A DNA stretch of 64,000 bases from VAZQ01 sp963835165 (GCA_963835165.1 CAWIGD010000032.1:1-64000); one strand, 5' to 3'. Positions 7,969 to 17,341 are shown, numbered from the stretch's first letter. The notes: generated by a model not told the origin, from the letters alone. Translations and numbers: made by a program.

Positions 7969-9630
7969 GTGCGACGAAGATCGTTCTCGATCAGATGGCA
8001 CGTGGCGATCGTTGGGTTACTGGTAGTCGCTCCCCTATTGCTCGTTGAAGGCATCTTGCTTCAACGGATCGCCAAATCCGAACGCGAAACGATGGAGCAA
8101 TCTGCGACCTCGTTGGCGCGCGAGGTGCGCGACACCATCGATCGCGACCTGCAAGCCGGAAAATCCGCGCTGCTCGCCCTCGGCACATCTCCTCACCTTG
8201 ATACCGCAAACTACGAGGAATTCCACCACCAGGCCCAACGCGTCGCGGAAACCATCCCCGGCAGCGTCATCGGTCTGCGGAACGCAGACGGCGGCCTGCT
8301 GGCGGTCACGGTGGTGCCGTGGGGGACACGTCTTCCCGTCAACCTCGACGCGGTGCTCAAGGAGGCCGATGAACGGGCAATCGCCACCCGCAGCGCGGTC
8401 GTGACCGATCTTTACACCGGCGCCGTGACCGGGGCGAAATTCATCAATATCGAAATGCCGATCTTCCGCACCGACGCCACGTTCGTTCTCAGCCTGGCGC
8501 TGCGGCCGGAGTACCTCAGTGAGGTGATCCAGACAAAGTCGGTCGGGCCGTCGTGGGTGGTGGGAGTCATCGACAAGAACAATCGCCTGATTGCGCGCTC
8601 GCGCGATCAGGAGCGATTCGTCGGGCAGCGGGCGTCGGCCGATTTCATCGCCAACACGCAAAGCGCCGAGGGTTCGTTCCTGGGCACGACCCTGGACGGC
8701 GTGCCGGTGTTGAATGCCTATGTCAGATCTTCGCTGTCGGGATGGCGCATCGCTGCCGGAGTCCCGCTCGCCACCCTGGAGGCGCCGCTGCGCAGGTCCT
8801 ATCTGCTGCTGGCCAGCATGGCCGCCGCCGGCCTTCTGACCTCGTTCGGTCTGGCATTTGCGTATTCGCGCTACCTGACCGCTCCGGTGGCCGCGCTGCA
8901 GAAGCTGGCCGCGGACGGGGCGGCGGGCAAGCCGGTCGTTCCCTTCGTGACCGGCATCAAGGAACTCGATGCGGTGTCGCTTGCGCTCGCCCGGGCCTTT
9001 GACGAGATTGCGCGGCGCGAGAAGGAGCAGGCCGTCCTCATCAACGAGCTCAATCATCGGGTCAAGAACACCCTGGCGACCGTTCAGGCCATGGCCAACG
9101 TGACGTTGCGGCGGTCGGCTTCGCTTCCGGATTTCGTCACCTCTTTCACCATGCGCCTGTCCGCGCTCGCGGGTTCGCACGATGCGCTGACGGAGAAGCA
9201 GTGGAGCGGCGCCAGCCTGAAAGTCCTGCTGCTGAATGCGGCGCGGCCGTTCTGCGATCAGTCACGATTGCGCATGGTGGAAGCGGATGTCGAGTTGAAC
9301 GCAGCGATGGCCATCCCGTTCGGCATGATCTTCCATGAGCTCTTCACCAACGCCGCAAAATACGGCGCGCTCTCGAATTCGGACGGCTACGTCGTCGTGA
9401 CGTGGTCGGTCTCCCACGACGACGGCAAGAGCAAGCTCCATCTGATCTGGCAGGAGCACGACGGCCCCGTCGTTGAGCGTCCCCAGCGCAAGGGCTTCGG
9501 CACAATCCTGATCGAGGGCGTCGTCTCCGACTTGGGCGGACGGGTGGACGTGGATTACGATCCGCAAGGCCTCGTGCTCAAGGCCGTCGTTCCTCTGCCG
9601 TCGGCTCAGGACGGAATAAGCCGTCTCTAG
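7969..9630 (+). CDS. HWE-family sensor histidine kinase with extracytoplasmic sensor domain
   Basis: A 553-residue membrane kinase. A helix near residues 10-30 and a second near 280-302 bracket a roughly 245-residue periplasmic region that looks like a Cache/PDC sensor. The transmitter is of the HWE type: ELNHRVKNTLATVQ with phospho-acceptor His363, N-box HELFTNAAKYG (from His456), the WQE triplet in HLIWQEHDGP, and GFGTILIEGVV. Translation starts at GTG (7969) with GAGGAG upstream. No response regulator is adjacent. Co-orientation with the RbsB-like receptor suggests a receptor-kinase pair. Confidence 0.92.
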   Translation: MRRRSFSIRWHVAIVGLLVVAPLLLVEGILLQRIAKSERETMEQSATSLAREVRDTIDRDLQAGKSALLALGTSPHLDTANYEEFHHQAQRVAETIPGSVIGLRNADGGLLAVTVVPWGTRLPVNLDAVLKEADERAIATRSAVVTDLYTGAVTGAKFINIEMPIFRTDATFVLSLALRPEYLSEVIQTKSVGPSWVVGVIDKNNRLIARSRDQERFVGQRASADFIANTQSAEGSFLGTTLDGVPVLNAYVRSSLSGWRIAAGVPLATLEAPLRRSYLLLASMAAAGLLTSFGLAFAYSRYLTAPVAALQKLAADGAAGKPVVPFVTGIKELDAVSLALARAFDEIARREKEQAVLINELNHRVKNTLATVQAMANVTLRRSASLPDFVTSFTMRLSALAGSHDALTEKQWSGASLKVLLLNAARPFCDQSRLRMVEADVELNAAMAIPFGMIFHELFTNAAKYGALSNSDGYVVVTWSVSHDDGKSKLHLIWQEHDGPVVERPQRKGFGTILIEGVVSDLGGRVDVDYDPQGLVLKAVVPLPSAQDGISRL

Positions 9631-9678
9631 GCCAAGGCTCGCCGTGCCCGCCGCGGCAAAGGTCGCCGCAGGCGCGAC

Positions 9679-10587
9679 CTATGGGCTCTCGCCCGGGATG
9701 GTTCCAGCCGGCAGGGCGTAGCAGGACTCCGCCACGGCGCCCGGTGTCGTCCACCACACCCGATCGCGGTGGCGATGTTCCACACAATGCGTGAGGGCCC
9801 GCCGCAACGCCGGCAATCGGAACGGCTGCCCCATCACGAACGGGTGCAGCGAAATTGTCATGACCAGGGGCTGCGCGCGGCATTGCTCGACCATTTCATC
9901 GAACCCGTCGACGATCATGTCGGCGAAGTCTCGCGCAGTGCCATCACGGTGGATGATTGCCGCGGAATCGTTGAGCTCCGCCGGATAGGGCACCGACAGG
10001 ATCGGACCCGCGCGCGTGTGCAGCCAGAACGGCTGGTCATCGGCCGGCCAATCCATGATGTAACGGTAGCCCGCTTCCTTCAGGAGATCGGGAGTGACAT
10101 TGCTTTCCGATGCCGCCGGTCCCATCCATCCCGTGGGCGGACGGCCTTCGCGGCGCGTGATCTCCTGGGTCACGTCGTCGATCAGGCGGCGCTCGTCGAG
10201 TTCCCACAAATCGCCCTGCCGCTCGGCGTTGGTCCGGCCGTGCCCGACGACCTCGTCGCCGCGCGTTCGGATGCGCTCGCAGATTTGCGGATGATATTCG
10301 TACAGGAGCGAGTTGATGTTGTGTGCGGCGGGCAGGTTCAGCTGCTCGAATAGATCGAACAGGCGCCAGATGCCCACCCGGTTACCGTAATCGCGCCAGG
10401 AGTAATTGCGCTGCTGCTGTGGTTCGCCCTTCTTGGCAGGGTCCCAGCCGGTGCCTCGGCGATAGGCATAGACCTCGATATTCGTGGTCACGCAGAAGGC
10501 GAGCCGCTTTCCACCGGGCCACGAGTAGTCTTTGCGTTCGCCGATCGTCGAATATTCGTAACGATTGTGCTTGGGCAGGGTCAGCAT
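9679..10587 (-). CDS. Polysaccharide deacetylase-family hydrolase (PuuE-like)
   Basis: A 302-residue NodB-fold protein. WPGGKRLAFCVTTNIEVYAY occupies the first conserved strand, HNINSLLYEY and VVGHGRTN the second, and TISLHPFVMGQP the last. This resembles the allantoinase/chitin-deacetylase-like subgroup that acts on small amides or N-acetyl groups. The usual metal-binding Asp and His pair is only partly recognisable, so activity is not certain. The start at 10587 (MLTLPKHNRYEY) is preferred over the longer open frame; GGAG lies about eight bases upstream. Confidence 0.82.
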   Translation of the reverse strand: MLTLPKHNRYEYSTIGERKDYSWPGGKRLAFCVTTNIEVYAYRRGTGWDPAKKGEPQQQRNYSWRDYGNRVGIWRLFDLFEQLNLPAAHNINSLLYEYHPQICERIRTRGDEVVGHGRTNAERQGDLWELDERRLIDDVTQEITRREGRPPTGWMGPAASESNVTPDLLKEAGYRYIMDWPADDQPFWLHTRAGPILSVPYPAELNDSAAIIHRDGTARDFADMIVDGFDEMVEQCRAQPLVMTISLHPFVMGQPFRLPALRRALTHCVEHRHRDRVWWTTPGAVAESCYALPAGTIPGESP

Positions 10588-10838
10588 CAAACATTCTCCG
10601 CGCGTCAAAAGTGATAAATCATTCCTGCGTGTTATTCGGAAACGGCACGCGACGGCTAATACATATATCGCGGTGGGTCTGAGCGCGAAGGGCGCGAACA
10701 TTTCCCGCGCTGGCGCACGCGGTGTCGCTCCGATCTGTGTGATTTTTGCAACGCTCTAGAATTATTGCGGGGCGGCCACAGTGCCGGACTAATTTTCCTG
10801 TCGTATGTCGCTTATCGACTACAAATGGGGGTGTCTTC

Positions 10839-11120
10839 ATGAAATCACCGGTCGTCAAGCGTTCAATTGTCCTCGCTGGCCACAAGACAAGCGTGAGCCT
10901 CGAGGATGCCTTCTGGAAGGGGCTGAAGGAGATCGCCGGCGGTCGCCACATGACGTTGTCGGACTTGGTAGGCGCGATCGATGCGCAGCGCCAGCACGGC
11001 AATCTCTCATCGGCGCTTCGGCTGTTCGTGCTGGATTTCTATCGCAGCCAGGTTTCCGACAAGGAAAGCCGCGATGGTATCCACGAGATGATCGGCCGTC
11101 CTGCGTCCGCGTTTTCTTGA
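10839..11120 (+). CDS. Ribbon-helix-helix DNA-binding protein (RHH_4-like)
   Basis: A 93-residue protein with KRSIVLAGHKTSVSLEDAFW (beta strand then helix A) and LSDLVGAIDAQRQHGNLSSA (helix B region), the standard plan of the RHH_4 family common in Rhizobiales. It probably binds DNA as a dimer; the target is unknown. The true start is MKSPVVKRS at 10839. It is a lone gene followed by a hairpin at 11132-11164. Confidence 0.85.
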   Translation: MKSPVVKRSIVLAGHKTSVSLEDAFWKGLKEIAGGRHMTLSDLVGAIDAQRQHGNLSSALRLFVLDFYRSQVSDKESRDGIHEMIGRPASAFS

Positions 11121-11131
11121 GCTGATGATGT

Positions 11132-11164
11132 CGTGATGGGTTGAGCATCGCGAGACCCATCACG
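11132..11164. terminator. Hairpin just after the RHH gene
   Basis: Perfect 10-bp stem CGTGATGGGT / ACCCATCACG with a 13-base loop, 11 bases after the RHH stop codon. There is no T-tract, so it may be a repeat-derived stabiliser rather than a true intrinsic terminator. Confidence 0.45.
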
Positions 11165-11250
11165 TCCCGCCGAGACGAACTCTGTTCGCTCGGCCCGTGC
11201 GTGTGCTCCCATACTAGGACGCACGCAGCAGAAGTGGGGACCATCGCTGG

Positions 11251-11281
11251 TGGCCGCACGAACTGTTCGTGCGGCCACCGC
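11251..11281. repeat. Perfect 15-bp hairpin
   Basis: Arms GGTGGCCGCACGAAC and GTTCGTGCGGCCACC are separated by one T, giving an almost continuous 31-base palindrome. It lies in the 338-base gap between the RHH gene and the convergent frameshifted Bug gene. It could be a bidirectional terminator or a protein-binding palindrome. Confidence 0.6.
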
Positions 11282-11375
11282 GGCGAGTCTTCGACGTTCA
11301 GAGCCTGATCCGGAAACGTTGCAAGAGTTGTTGCAAGAGTCTTCGGATCGATCACGCGACCGGATCAAGCCGGGA

Positions 11376-11408
11376 GCGAAATCGCAATTCGACCCGAGGC
11401 GATTTCGC
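11376..11408. terminator. Hairpin downstream of the frameshifted Bug gene
   Basis: Stem GCGAAATCGC / GCGATTTCGC with a 13-base loop, about 50 bases past the stop of the minus-strand Bug gene. A T-tract is missing, so termination is only suggested. Confidence 0.4.
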
Positions 11409-11458
11409 CCCTGCGTTTGCCGCGAATGCGACCTGCATCGCGTCTTGCAGCGCGGCGC

Positions 11459-12443
11459 TCATCCGCCGATCTGCGGGATCTTGGCGTCGGCGATCACCTT
11501 CTTCCACTTGGCGACATCCGCCTTGATGTAGGCGGCGAACTCGGCGGGCGACATGCCATCCGGTTCGAGGCCCATCGCCAGCATCTTGTCCCTGACGTCG
11601 GGCAGGTTGACGATGCGCGCAATTTCCGTCTGCAGCAGATCGACGATCGGTTTCGGCGTGCCGGCCGGAACCAGCACGCCCTGCATGGTCTCGGCCTCCT
11701 GACCCTTGATTCCGAGTTCGTCGAGCGTGGGGACGTCGGGCAGCGCCGGCGAGCGGGTCTTGGCGGTGATCGCAAGCGCGCGCAGCTTGCCGTCTTTCAC
11801 CAGCGGCGTTGCCGGCGGAATTGCCTGGAAGCACATCGGCGTGTGCCCGCCCACGACCGACTGGATCGAGGGTCCGCCGCCGGGGAACGGGCGCGAGCGC
11901 GAAATCAAGCCCGAAGGTGAGCTTGAACAGCTCGCTCGAGAGATGCGGTGTGGTGCCGATGCCGGGCGAAGCAAAGGTGTACTTTCCCGGATTGGCCTTG
12001 AGCAGATCGACCAGCTCCTTCACCGATTTTGCGGGAATGCTGGGATGGACGAACAGCCCGTTGGGCGAGCCGGCGGCCTTGGTGACGGGCGCGAAGTCCC
12101 TGTCCGGATCATAGGGGGATTTGGCGTAGAGGCTCGGGTTGACGGTGTAGCTCGAGGACGAAAACAGAATGGTGTAGCCATCGGCCGGCGACCTCGCGAC
12201 CGCGGCCATCCCGAGATTGCCGCCGGCTCCCCCCATGTTCTCGGTGTAGAACTGCTGGCCGAATTTTTCCGACAGCTTCTGCGCGATGAGCCGGGCCACC
12301 ACATCGGTCGGCCCGGCGGCGGCGAAGGGAACGATGATCTTGACCGGCCGGTCGGGATACGGGCTCTGCGCCGAGCCGGCACCCGCGAGCAGAAGGCCGG
12401 CGCAGCCGGCCAGAACGCGGGCAATCACGTTGGTCACTCTCAT
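11459..12443 (-). pseudogene. Bug-family receptor with a one-base frameshift
   Basis: Two overlapping frames together give a full Bug receptor. From 12443 the first frame encodes a signal peptide (MRVTNVIARVLAGCAGLLLA) and family motifs up to KLTFGLDFALAP. The second frame continues with RPFPGGGPSIQSVVGGHTP and runs to 11459. The span is 985 bases, one more than a multiple of three. Removing one base from the GGG run at 11889-11891 gives a continuous 327-residue protein with the same GLD-to-GGG spacing as its paralogues. Everything else is intact, including a GAGGAG ribosome site, so it is either a recent mutation or a sequencing error. It is divergent from the LLM oxidoreductase. Confidence 0.85.
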
Positions 12444-12578
12444 GCGGCGCTCCTCTGGGGTGTTCCTCCGGGTTGTTGGTCCGGGCTTCTTGCTGTGGCC
12501 CGGTCATGCAGGATAACCCGTTCCTGCGGGCTGCGTCCCCGGCCTATGATCGAAAGGCCGATCGCGAGAGACTGAAGA

Positions 12579-13715
12579 ATGAGTCTGTTCGATGCAAACG
12601 CGTCCGGGCGCGACCGAATGTCCATGCAAGGCGGCAACAGGCTCAAGCTCGGCCTGTTCGGCGCGAACTGCTCGTCAGGGCGCGCCGTCACCAAGGTGCC
12701 CGAGCGGTGGTCGGGCACCTGGCCCGACAATCTCAGGCTCGCGCGCATGGCGGATGCGGCCGGCATCGATTTCCTGCTGCCGATCGGGCGCTGGAAGGGC
12801 TATGGCGGCGAGACCGACTACCAAGGCGCCACGCTCGAGACCATCACCTGGGCGACCGCGCTGCTGGCCGCGACCCGGCGGATTACCTGCTTCGGCACGG
12901 TGCATGCCCCGCTGTTTCACCCCATCATCGCGGCCAAGGAGATGGTGACCGCCGACCAGATCGGCGAAGGCCGCTTCGGGCTGAATATCGTCGTCGGCTG
13001 GAACGAGGACGAGTTCGAGATGTTCGGCGTCGAGCAGCGCGATCACCAGGCGCGCTACGACTATGCGCAGGAATGGATCGACGCCATCAAGCTGATCTGG
13101 TCCGAGCGCGAGGACTTCGATTTCGCCGGCCGCTACATCAAGCTCAAGGCCGTGCGCGCCAAGCCAAAGCCTTATGGCGGGAGCAGGCCGATCATCATGA
13201 ATGCTGGTGCCTCGCCCACCGGCCAGGCCTTCGCGGTGAAGAACTGCGACGCCTTCTTCATGCAGGCGTCACGGGTATCGGTGGCGGAGACCGCGGAGCG
13301 GGTCGCCGGGGTCAAGCAGCTGGCGCGGCAGCAAGGGCGCGAGATCAGCGTCTACACCGTCGGTGTCATCACCTGCCGGCCGACGATGCGCGAGGCGGAG
13401 GATTACCACCGATATTGCGTGGTGGATCAGGCCGACTGGGCGGCCGTCGACCGGCTGCTCGCGATGCGCAATATCACCCCGCAGACCGTGCCGGCCGAAC
13501 AGTTCGCCGCGCAGCGCAGCCAGTTCGCCCACGGCAACAGCGGTCTGCCGATCATCGGCGATCCCGATCACGTAGCGCGGCAACTCGTCGACCTGAGTTC
13601 CGCCGGTCTCACCGGTATTGCCGTGTCGCTCGTCAACTACGCCGACGAGCTGCCTTACCTCTGCGAGCAAGTGCTGCCGCGGCTCGAGCGGGCGGGATTG
13701 CGGCAGGATCGGTAA
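12579..13715 (+). CDS. LLM-class flavin-dependent monooxygenase (SsuD/RutA-like)
   Basis: A 378-residue luciferase-like TIM barrel. It shows DFLLPIGRWKGYGGETDYQG, TCFGTVHAPLFHPIIAAKE, GRFGLNIVVGWNEDEFEMFG and PIIMNAGASPTGQAFA, the pattern of FMNH2-dependent alkanesulfonate and pyrimidine monooxygenases. Relatives split C-S, C-N or heterocyclic bonds using reduced FMN from a separate reductase, and no reductase is adjacent. It is divergent from the frameshifted Bug receptor, 135 bases away, suggesting the receptor once imported its substrate. The substrate is unknown. Confidence 0.9.
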   Translation: MSLFDANASGRDRMSMQGGNRLKLGLFGANCSSGRAVTKVPERWSGTWPDNLRLARMADAAGIDFLLPIGRWKGYGGETDYQGATLETITWATALLAATRRITCFGTVHAPLFHPIIAAKEMVTADQIGEGRFGLNIVVGWNEDEFEMFGVEQRDHQARYDYAQEWIDAIKLIWSEREDFDFAGRYIKLKAVRAKPKPYGGSRPIIMNAGASPTGQAFAVKNCDAFFMQASRVSVAETAERVAGVKQLARQQGREISVYTVGVITCRPTMREAEDYHRYCVVDQADWAAVDRLLAMRNITPQTVPAEQFAAQRSQFAHGNSGLPIIGDPDHVARQLVDLSSAGLTGIAVSLVNYADELPYLCEQVLPRLERAGLRQDR

Positions 13716-13772
13716 ACCCCTGGGCTCGACTGCCGTGCGTGCGGATCGTGCTTCGTTTTCTGGAAGATGACG

Positions 13773-14246
13773 TCATACCTGCAGCTCCACGATGTCCGCG
13801 CGCAGGCGCTGCCGTGACGTCTTCACGCGCGCGATCGTGACCGGCAGCTTGAAGCGCCGCGGACCGGCACTCCCCGGATTGAGAAACAGGATGCCGCTCC
13901 GCGTTTCGATCGAGGGCCGGTGGGAATGCCCGAACACCACCGCCGCAAAACCCGCGGCCGCCGGGTCGACGTCAAGCTGCGAAATATCGTGCAGCACGAA
14001 GAGACGGTGCTCGCCCAGCGCGACAAGCTCGGTCATGGGCAGCGCCGCAGCCCAGCTTCCCTTGTCGATGTTCCCGCGAACGACATGCGTGGGCGCAACT
14101 TCGCCAAGCCGATCGATCACCTCCGGTTTGCCGACGTCACCGGCGTGGATAATCATGTCTGACCCGCGTAGGGCGTCGAGGGCCTCCGGCCGCAGCAGTC
14201 CGTGGGTATCGGAGATGACGCCCAGAACGAATTCGCGCGCACGCAT
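13773..14246 (-). CDS. YfcE-type metallophosphoesterase
   Basis: A 157-residue calcineurin-like phosphoesterase. Metal motifs in order: GVISDTHG, IIHAGDVG, VVRGNID (GNxD variant of GNCD), VLHDI, and VVFGHSHRP followed by NPGSAGPRR. This matches the short YfcE/MJ0936 group, which hydrolyses phosphodiesters in vitro. ATG at 14244-14246 is preferred because AGGTG lies just upstream; a GTG three codons earlier lacks a ribosome site. Confidence 0.92.
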   Translation of the reverse strand: MRAREFVLGVISDTHGLLRPEALDALRGSDMIIHAGDVGKPEVIDRLGEVAPTHVVRGNIDKGSWAAALPMTELVALGEHRLFVLHDISQLDVDPAAAGFAAVVFGHSHRPSIETRSGILFLNPGSAGPRRFKLPVTIARVKTSRQRLRADIVELQV

Positions 14247-14661
14247 CTCACACACCTGTTGGCATTGGACCGGGCTGATAGACTACGCTCGCGTCGCGTA
14301 AATGGGCATGGGAGCCAAAATGCGATCAGCCGGCGGCGCGCCGGCCATCTCCGAGCGCAAGCCGGATCCTGCGTTCGGATTTCCGGAAGGGGTTGCGGCG
14401 GGTTTGAACTAAGCTGGTGCTGAGGAGCAACATCCGTCTCGTCAGCACGCTCTCATCATGCTCGCGGTCGTGGTCCGCCGCGGACCATCCCGTCGAGCGC
14501 CCGCAACGACCCTGCGCAGGGCGCGCTCGACTGTTTGCGGGGGATGGCCGGCCTCGATGTCGATGGCCGTGAGCTGCATCGGTCGGGCTCAGATAGTTGA
14601 GTTCTATGCCCTGGAAACGTCGAACGACTTGCGGGTGTAACCGGCTCCCGAACGGCTTGTC
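14247..14661. other. Non-coding stretch, no feature recognised
   Basis: About 415 bases between two minus-strand genes. No reading frame has coding character, and I see no clear hairpin or repeat. It presumably carries the promoter of the phosphoesterase. Confidence 0.35.
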
Positions 14662-15159
14662 CTACGTCCTCGCCCACGTCTCGGTACCCTGCCAACCCCG
14701 GTCGGTGCGGCGCGACCACTTGCCGGAGAGCGAACCATCCGGGCCGATGTTCATGGTCAAGATGACGGTGCGGCCCTTGATCAGGCAGGCGACCGCAAGA
14801 ACATTGCCGATGACCTGGCCGACGCCGACCTGCTTCCCGTTGTCCCAATCGAGCTCCAGGGCGCCGGAGGGGGCCATGGAGACATCCAGGATGTGGGTGC
14901 CGACATAAGGCTTGCCGTCGGAGTCGGTGCCCGTGACCAGGTAGGAGCCCACGAGGCTCGCCTTGGCCCCTTCAACCGTGGCCATGTCGCGATTTCGTGT
15001 GAGCTCGAACGGCGCTTCGATCGCCGCGGCGCGTGTCCCAAACGTCGCCGAGACGCCCCATCCGCTCAAGGCTCCTGCTGCAAGCAGGGCTGCGATGACC
15101 AAACCCGCGTTTCTGCCGGCGCAGAGTTCCGCTCCATATTTCATGCCTGGGATCTTCAT
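14662..15159 (-). CDS. Secreted hypothetical protein
   Basis: A 165-residue protein with a signal peptide or anchor (hydrophobic run about residues 18-36) and a beta-rich mature part. GSYLVTGTDSDGKPYVGTHI and DWDNGKQVGVGQVIGN resemble small lipocalin-like or FABP-like secreted proteins. I do not recognise a named family. The start could also be the second ATG five codons in. No operon partners. Confidence 0.65.
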   Translation of the reverse strand: MKIPGMKYGAELCAGRNAGLVIAALLAAGALSGWGVSATFGTRAAAIEAPFELTRNRDMATVEGAKASLVGSYLVTGTDSDGKPYVGTHILDVSMAPSGALELDWDNGKQVGVGQVIGNVLAVACLIKGRTVILTMNIGPDGSLSGKWSRRTDRGWQGTETWART

Positions 15160-15420
15160 CGTTGCATCCTCTCGCTTGCCAGCTTGGGCTCAAAGGACCG
15201 GCCGCATGCCGGTCCGCTTCAAGGCGGGTGATGCCACTGCTCCCGGTTCTTGAAGGAGAGAAAGATCACAGATGTAACGAATTATCTGCGGCGGTCGTTG
15301 GGGGCCAGGGAGAGGGGCGGTGCCGCCGCTGGGCCAGGCTTGGCCACCCGGCAAGAAAGTCTGGCGCGCGCGAACCGCCGCGCCGTTACGCCGGAATTTC
15401 GACCGCCGAGACCTCGAACC

Positions 15421-15687
15421 TCAATCCGATGCCTGATGGCAGGACGGCTGCGTCGCGGACCCGGCCACCGCCAGGTCGCCGCTCCGATAGAGTGCGATCG
15501 GCAGATGGGGCGGTTGTGCGGCCGACGGCAGGGTTGGGAGGCTGTCGGCCAGCGAGTATTTCTGAGTGGTCACAAATCCGCACAGCACGAGAAGCGATGC
15601 GGTGTAAAGGATGAGGGCGCCGTAGGTCCACCAGCGGAACGTCAGATGCTCATCGACCGTCGGCTCGGGCTTGATCGATTTACACAT
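15421..15687 (-). CDS. Small single-pass membrane protein
   Basis: An 88-residue protein starting MCKSIKPEPTVDEHLTFRWW with one membrane helix (about residues 21-40) and a Pro/Ser/Ala-rich tail. It is probably a conserved Bradyrhizobium-type hypothetical protein. The start at 15687 is chosen over an upstream frame extension lacking coding character. Confidence 0.5.
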   Translation of the reverse strand: MCKSIKPEPTVDEHLTFRWWTYGALILYTASLLVLCGFVTTQKYSLADSLPTLPSAAQPPHLPIALYRSGDLAVAGSATQPSCHQASD

Positions 15688-15845
15688 CGTCGTCGGGGCT
15701 CCACCACTTCGACCCCCCACCAAAGCAATACCCCATCACCCAAATTCATAGCGTGAGGCGCTTCACAGTCCGCTCTGCCTGATGGGGTGTGGCGACGACG
15801 TTTGCCGCACGAGGATCGTCGGACTACGCCGGCCCCTGCGGGGCG

Positions 15846-16301
15846 CTAGCACGGTCTCGTCTGGGCGCCCGAACTGTCGTATCCCGGAAGGCATACCGCC
15901 CGCTGTGGCGTCGGGCTTTCGCTCCTGGCCTCGCGACGGGGCTTCGCCTTCGGCTGCTGCGCTGGTGGTTCAACCATTTGCACCTGGGGCGGACTGGCTG
16001 GTTCTTGCGCCTGACTTGTCGATCGGCCGGTCGTTTCCAGTTCTGGCTGGGTCAGGACCGCAGGAGCGATGGGCGCCGCCAGCGCTGCGACGTCTTTCCT
16101 GCTTGGAGGCAGCTGCACGTAGGTGACGATCGTTCCGGGCAGAGGCTTAAACGCGGCCAGCCCGGGATTGGGAACGCGCAAGGGCTGGAGCAGAGCATAA
16201 AGACCCACGGCGAAGCACGCGGCGACGGCACAATACAGGCAAAGATGGATGCCCAGCCCGGCACCCACCCCGTTATCCTGTTGTCGATACGCGCCCGGCA
16301 T
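15846..16301 (-). CDS. Single-pass membrane protein with proline-rich tail
   Basis: About 151 residues: a helix at about 15-36 (CLYCAVAACFAVGLYALLQP), then a segment RVPNPGLAAFKPLPGTIVTY, then a long Pro/Gln/Ala-rich low-complexity tail. This order is familiar from rhizobial hypothetical proteins of unknown role. The start is uncertain; 16301 is the nearest ATG before the helix. Confidence 0.55.
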   Translation of the reverse strand: MPGAYRQQDNGVGAGLGIHLCLYCAVAACFAVGLYALLQPLRVPNPGLAAFKPLPGTIVTYVQLPPSRKDVAALAAPIAPAVLTQPELETTGRSTSQAQEPASPPQVQMVEPPAQQPKAKPRREARSESPTPQRAVCLPGYDSSGAQTRPC

Positions 16302-16456
16302 GGAAGGCGAACGCCGCCTGACAGCTTTCGTTCCACAAAGCTTTGCACGCGTACCGACGCTGCGTGGATGGCGCGCGGAGAGATCCGGGTAACGCCGCAA
16401 CATTAGCGGAGGCCGCCGTTGCCGGCGGCCTCCGTCGTCAACGAAGCGAATCGATC

Positions 16457-16927
16457 CTACCTGTTCGGGCGCGTTGCCGGCGTGCCGGTGGTCGCAGGGG
16501 CGTCCTCCGGCATCCAGGTCATGGCGTCGCGGTCATATTTGAACCCCTTCGCGCTCTTCAACGCGTCCTTCGTGGAGTTCATCACGAGATACCACTTGTT
16601 ATTGTCCTTGCTGGTGACCTGGACAGCGTTGAATGGGACCGCGACATCCTTTTCGCCCATGCCGAGGAAGCCGCCTGCGGCGACGATCAGCGCGGTGATC
16701 TTGCCGTCGCGGTCGACCAGCACGTCCTTGATCTCGCCGATCTTGTTGTCTCCCGGATCATAGACGTTCTGCTTGTACCAGTGAGTGACTGTCATGCTGC
16801 TGGCTGGAATGCTTGTGCTGATACGGGCAGCCGGCCCGGCGCCTTGGCGCTGGGGTGCCTGCGCCTGCACGCTTGCCGTGCTCGTCAGCAGCGCGATCAG
16901 GATGGAGGTGTAGGCGAGCCTTTTCAT
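16457..16927 (-). CDS. Secreted PRC-barrel domain protein
   Basis: A 156-residue protein with a Sec signal peptide (to about residue 23) and a PRC-barrel: VYDPGDNKIGEIKDVLVDRD then ITALIVAAGGFLGMGEKDVA. The C-terminus is Pro/Thr-rich. Such exported PRC-barrel proteins are frequent in Rhizobiales and often stress-related, but the ligand is unknown. ATG at 16925-16927 has AGAGGAG upstream. Confidence 0.88.
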   Translation of the reverse strand: MKRLAYTSILIALLTSTASVQAQAPQRQGAGPAARISTSIPASSMTVTHWYKQNVYDPGDNKIGEIKDVLVDRDGKITALIVAAGGFLGMGEKDVAVPFNAVQVTSKDNNKWYLVMNSTKDALKSAKGFKYDRDAMTWMPEDAPATTGTPATRPNR

Positions 16928-17122
16928 GGGGATCTCCTCTGTGAGGGATGATCGATTCATCCGCCAAAGGAACGTGGCACCCGGAACTAGGTTCCAAAGA
17001 CGAGTCGCGTAGGCGGCGTCGCCTGCCGCCCGGCGCAATGCCGCCTATGCAGACTTGATGTCTTTGCGACTGCTCAGACGCCTGCGCAGACCGTGCTGCG
17101 CTGCGGTCGGCGGAGTTGCGCC

Positions 17123-17341
17123 TCAGCGCCCCGTCGTACGTTGGTGATGGTGATGGAGAAACTGCGCCAACTGCTCGCGCAGGCTTTCATCCCGTTCGGT
17201 CTGGTGGCCGAGCAAGACAGCTCGCTCGAACAGGGTCTGCTGAAGCTCGCGCGGAAGCTCGCTCCACAGATCGAGGGCAGCCAATCCTAGGACGTGCGCA
17301 AACCGATCGGCATTGGTCTCGGCAGTCTCGACTGAGGCCAT
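17123..17341 (-). CDS. Small conserved helical protein
   Basis: A 72-residue, mostly helical, acidic protein: FAHVLGLAALDLWSELPREL then a tail ending HHHHQRTTGR. Short proteins of this type recur in Bradyrhizobium relatives with no assigned function. It is divergent from the methyltransferase operon at 17614, with a shared intergenic region of about 270 bases. Confidence 0.55.
   Translation of the reverse strand: MASVETAETNADRFAHVLGLAALDLWSELPRELQQTLFERAVLLGHQTERDESLREQLAQFLHHHHQRTTGR

Noticed and set aside
10746..10838. A longer start for the ribbon-helix-helix protein
   Set aside because: The extra residues lack conservation-like character and the domain begins right after the ATG at 10839.
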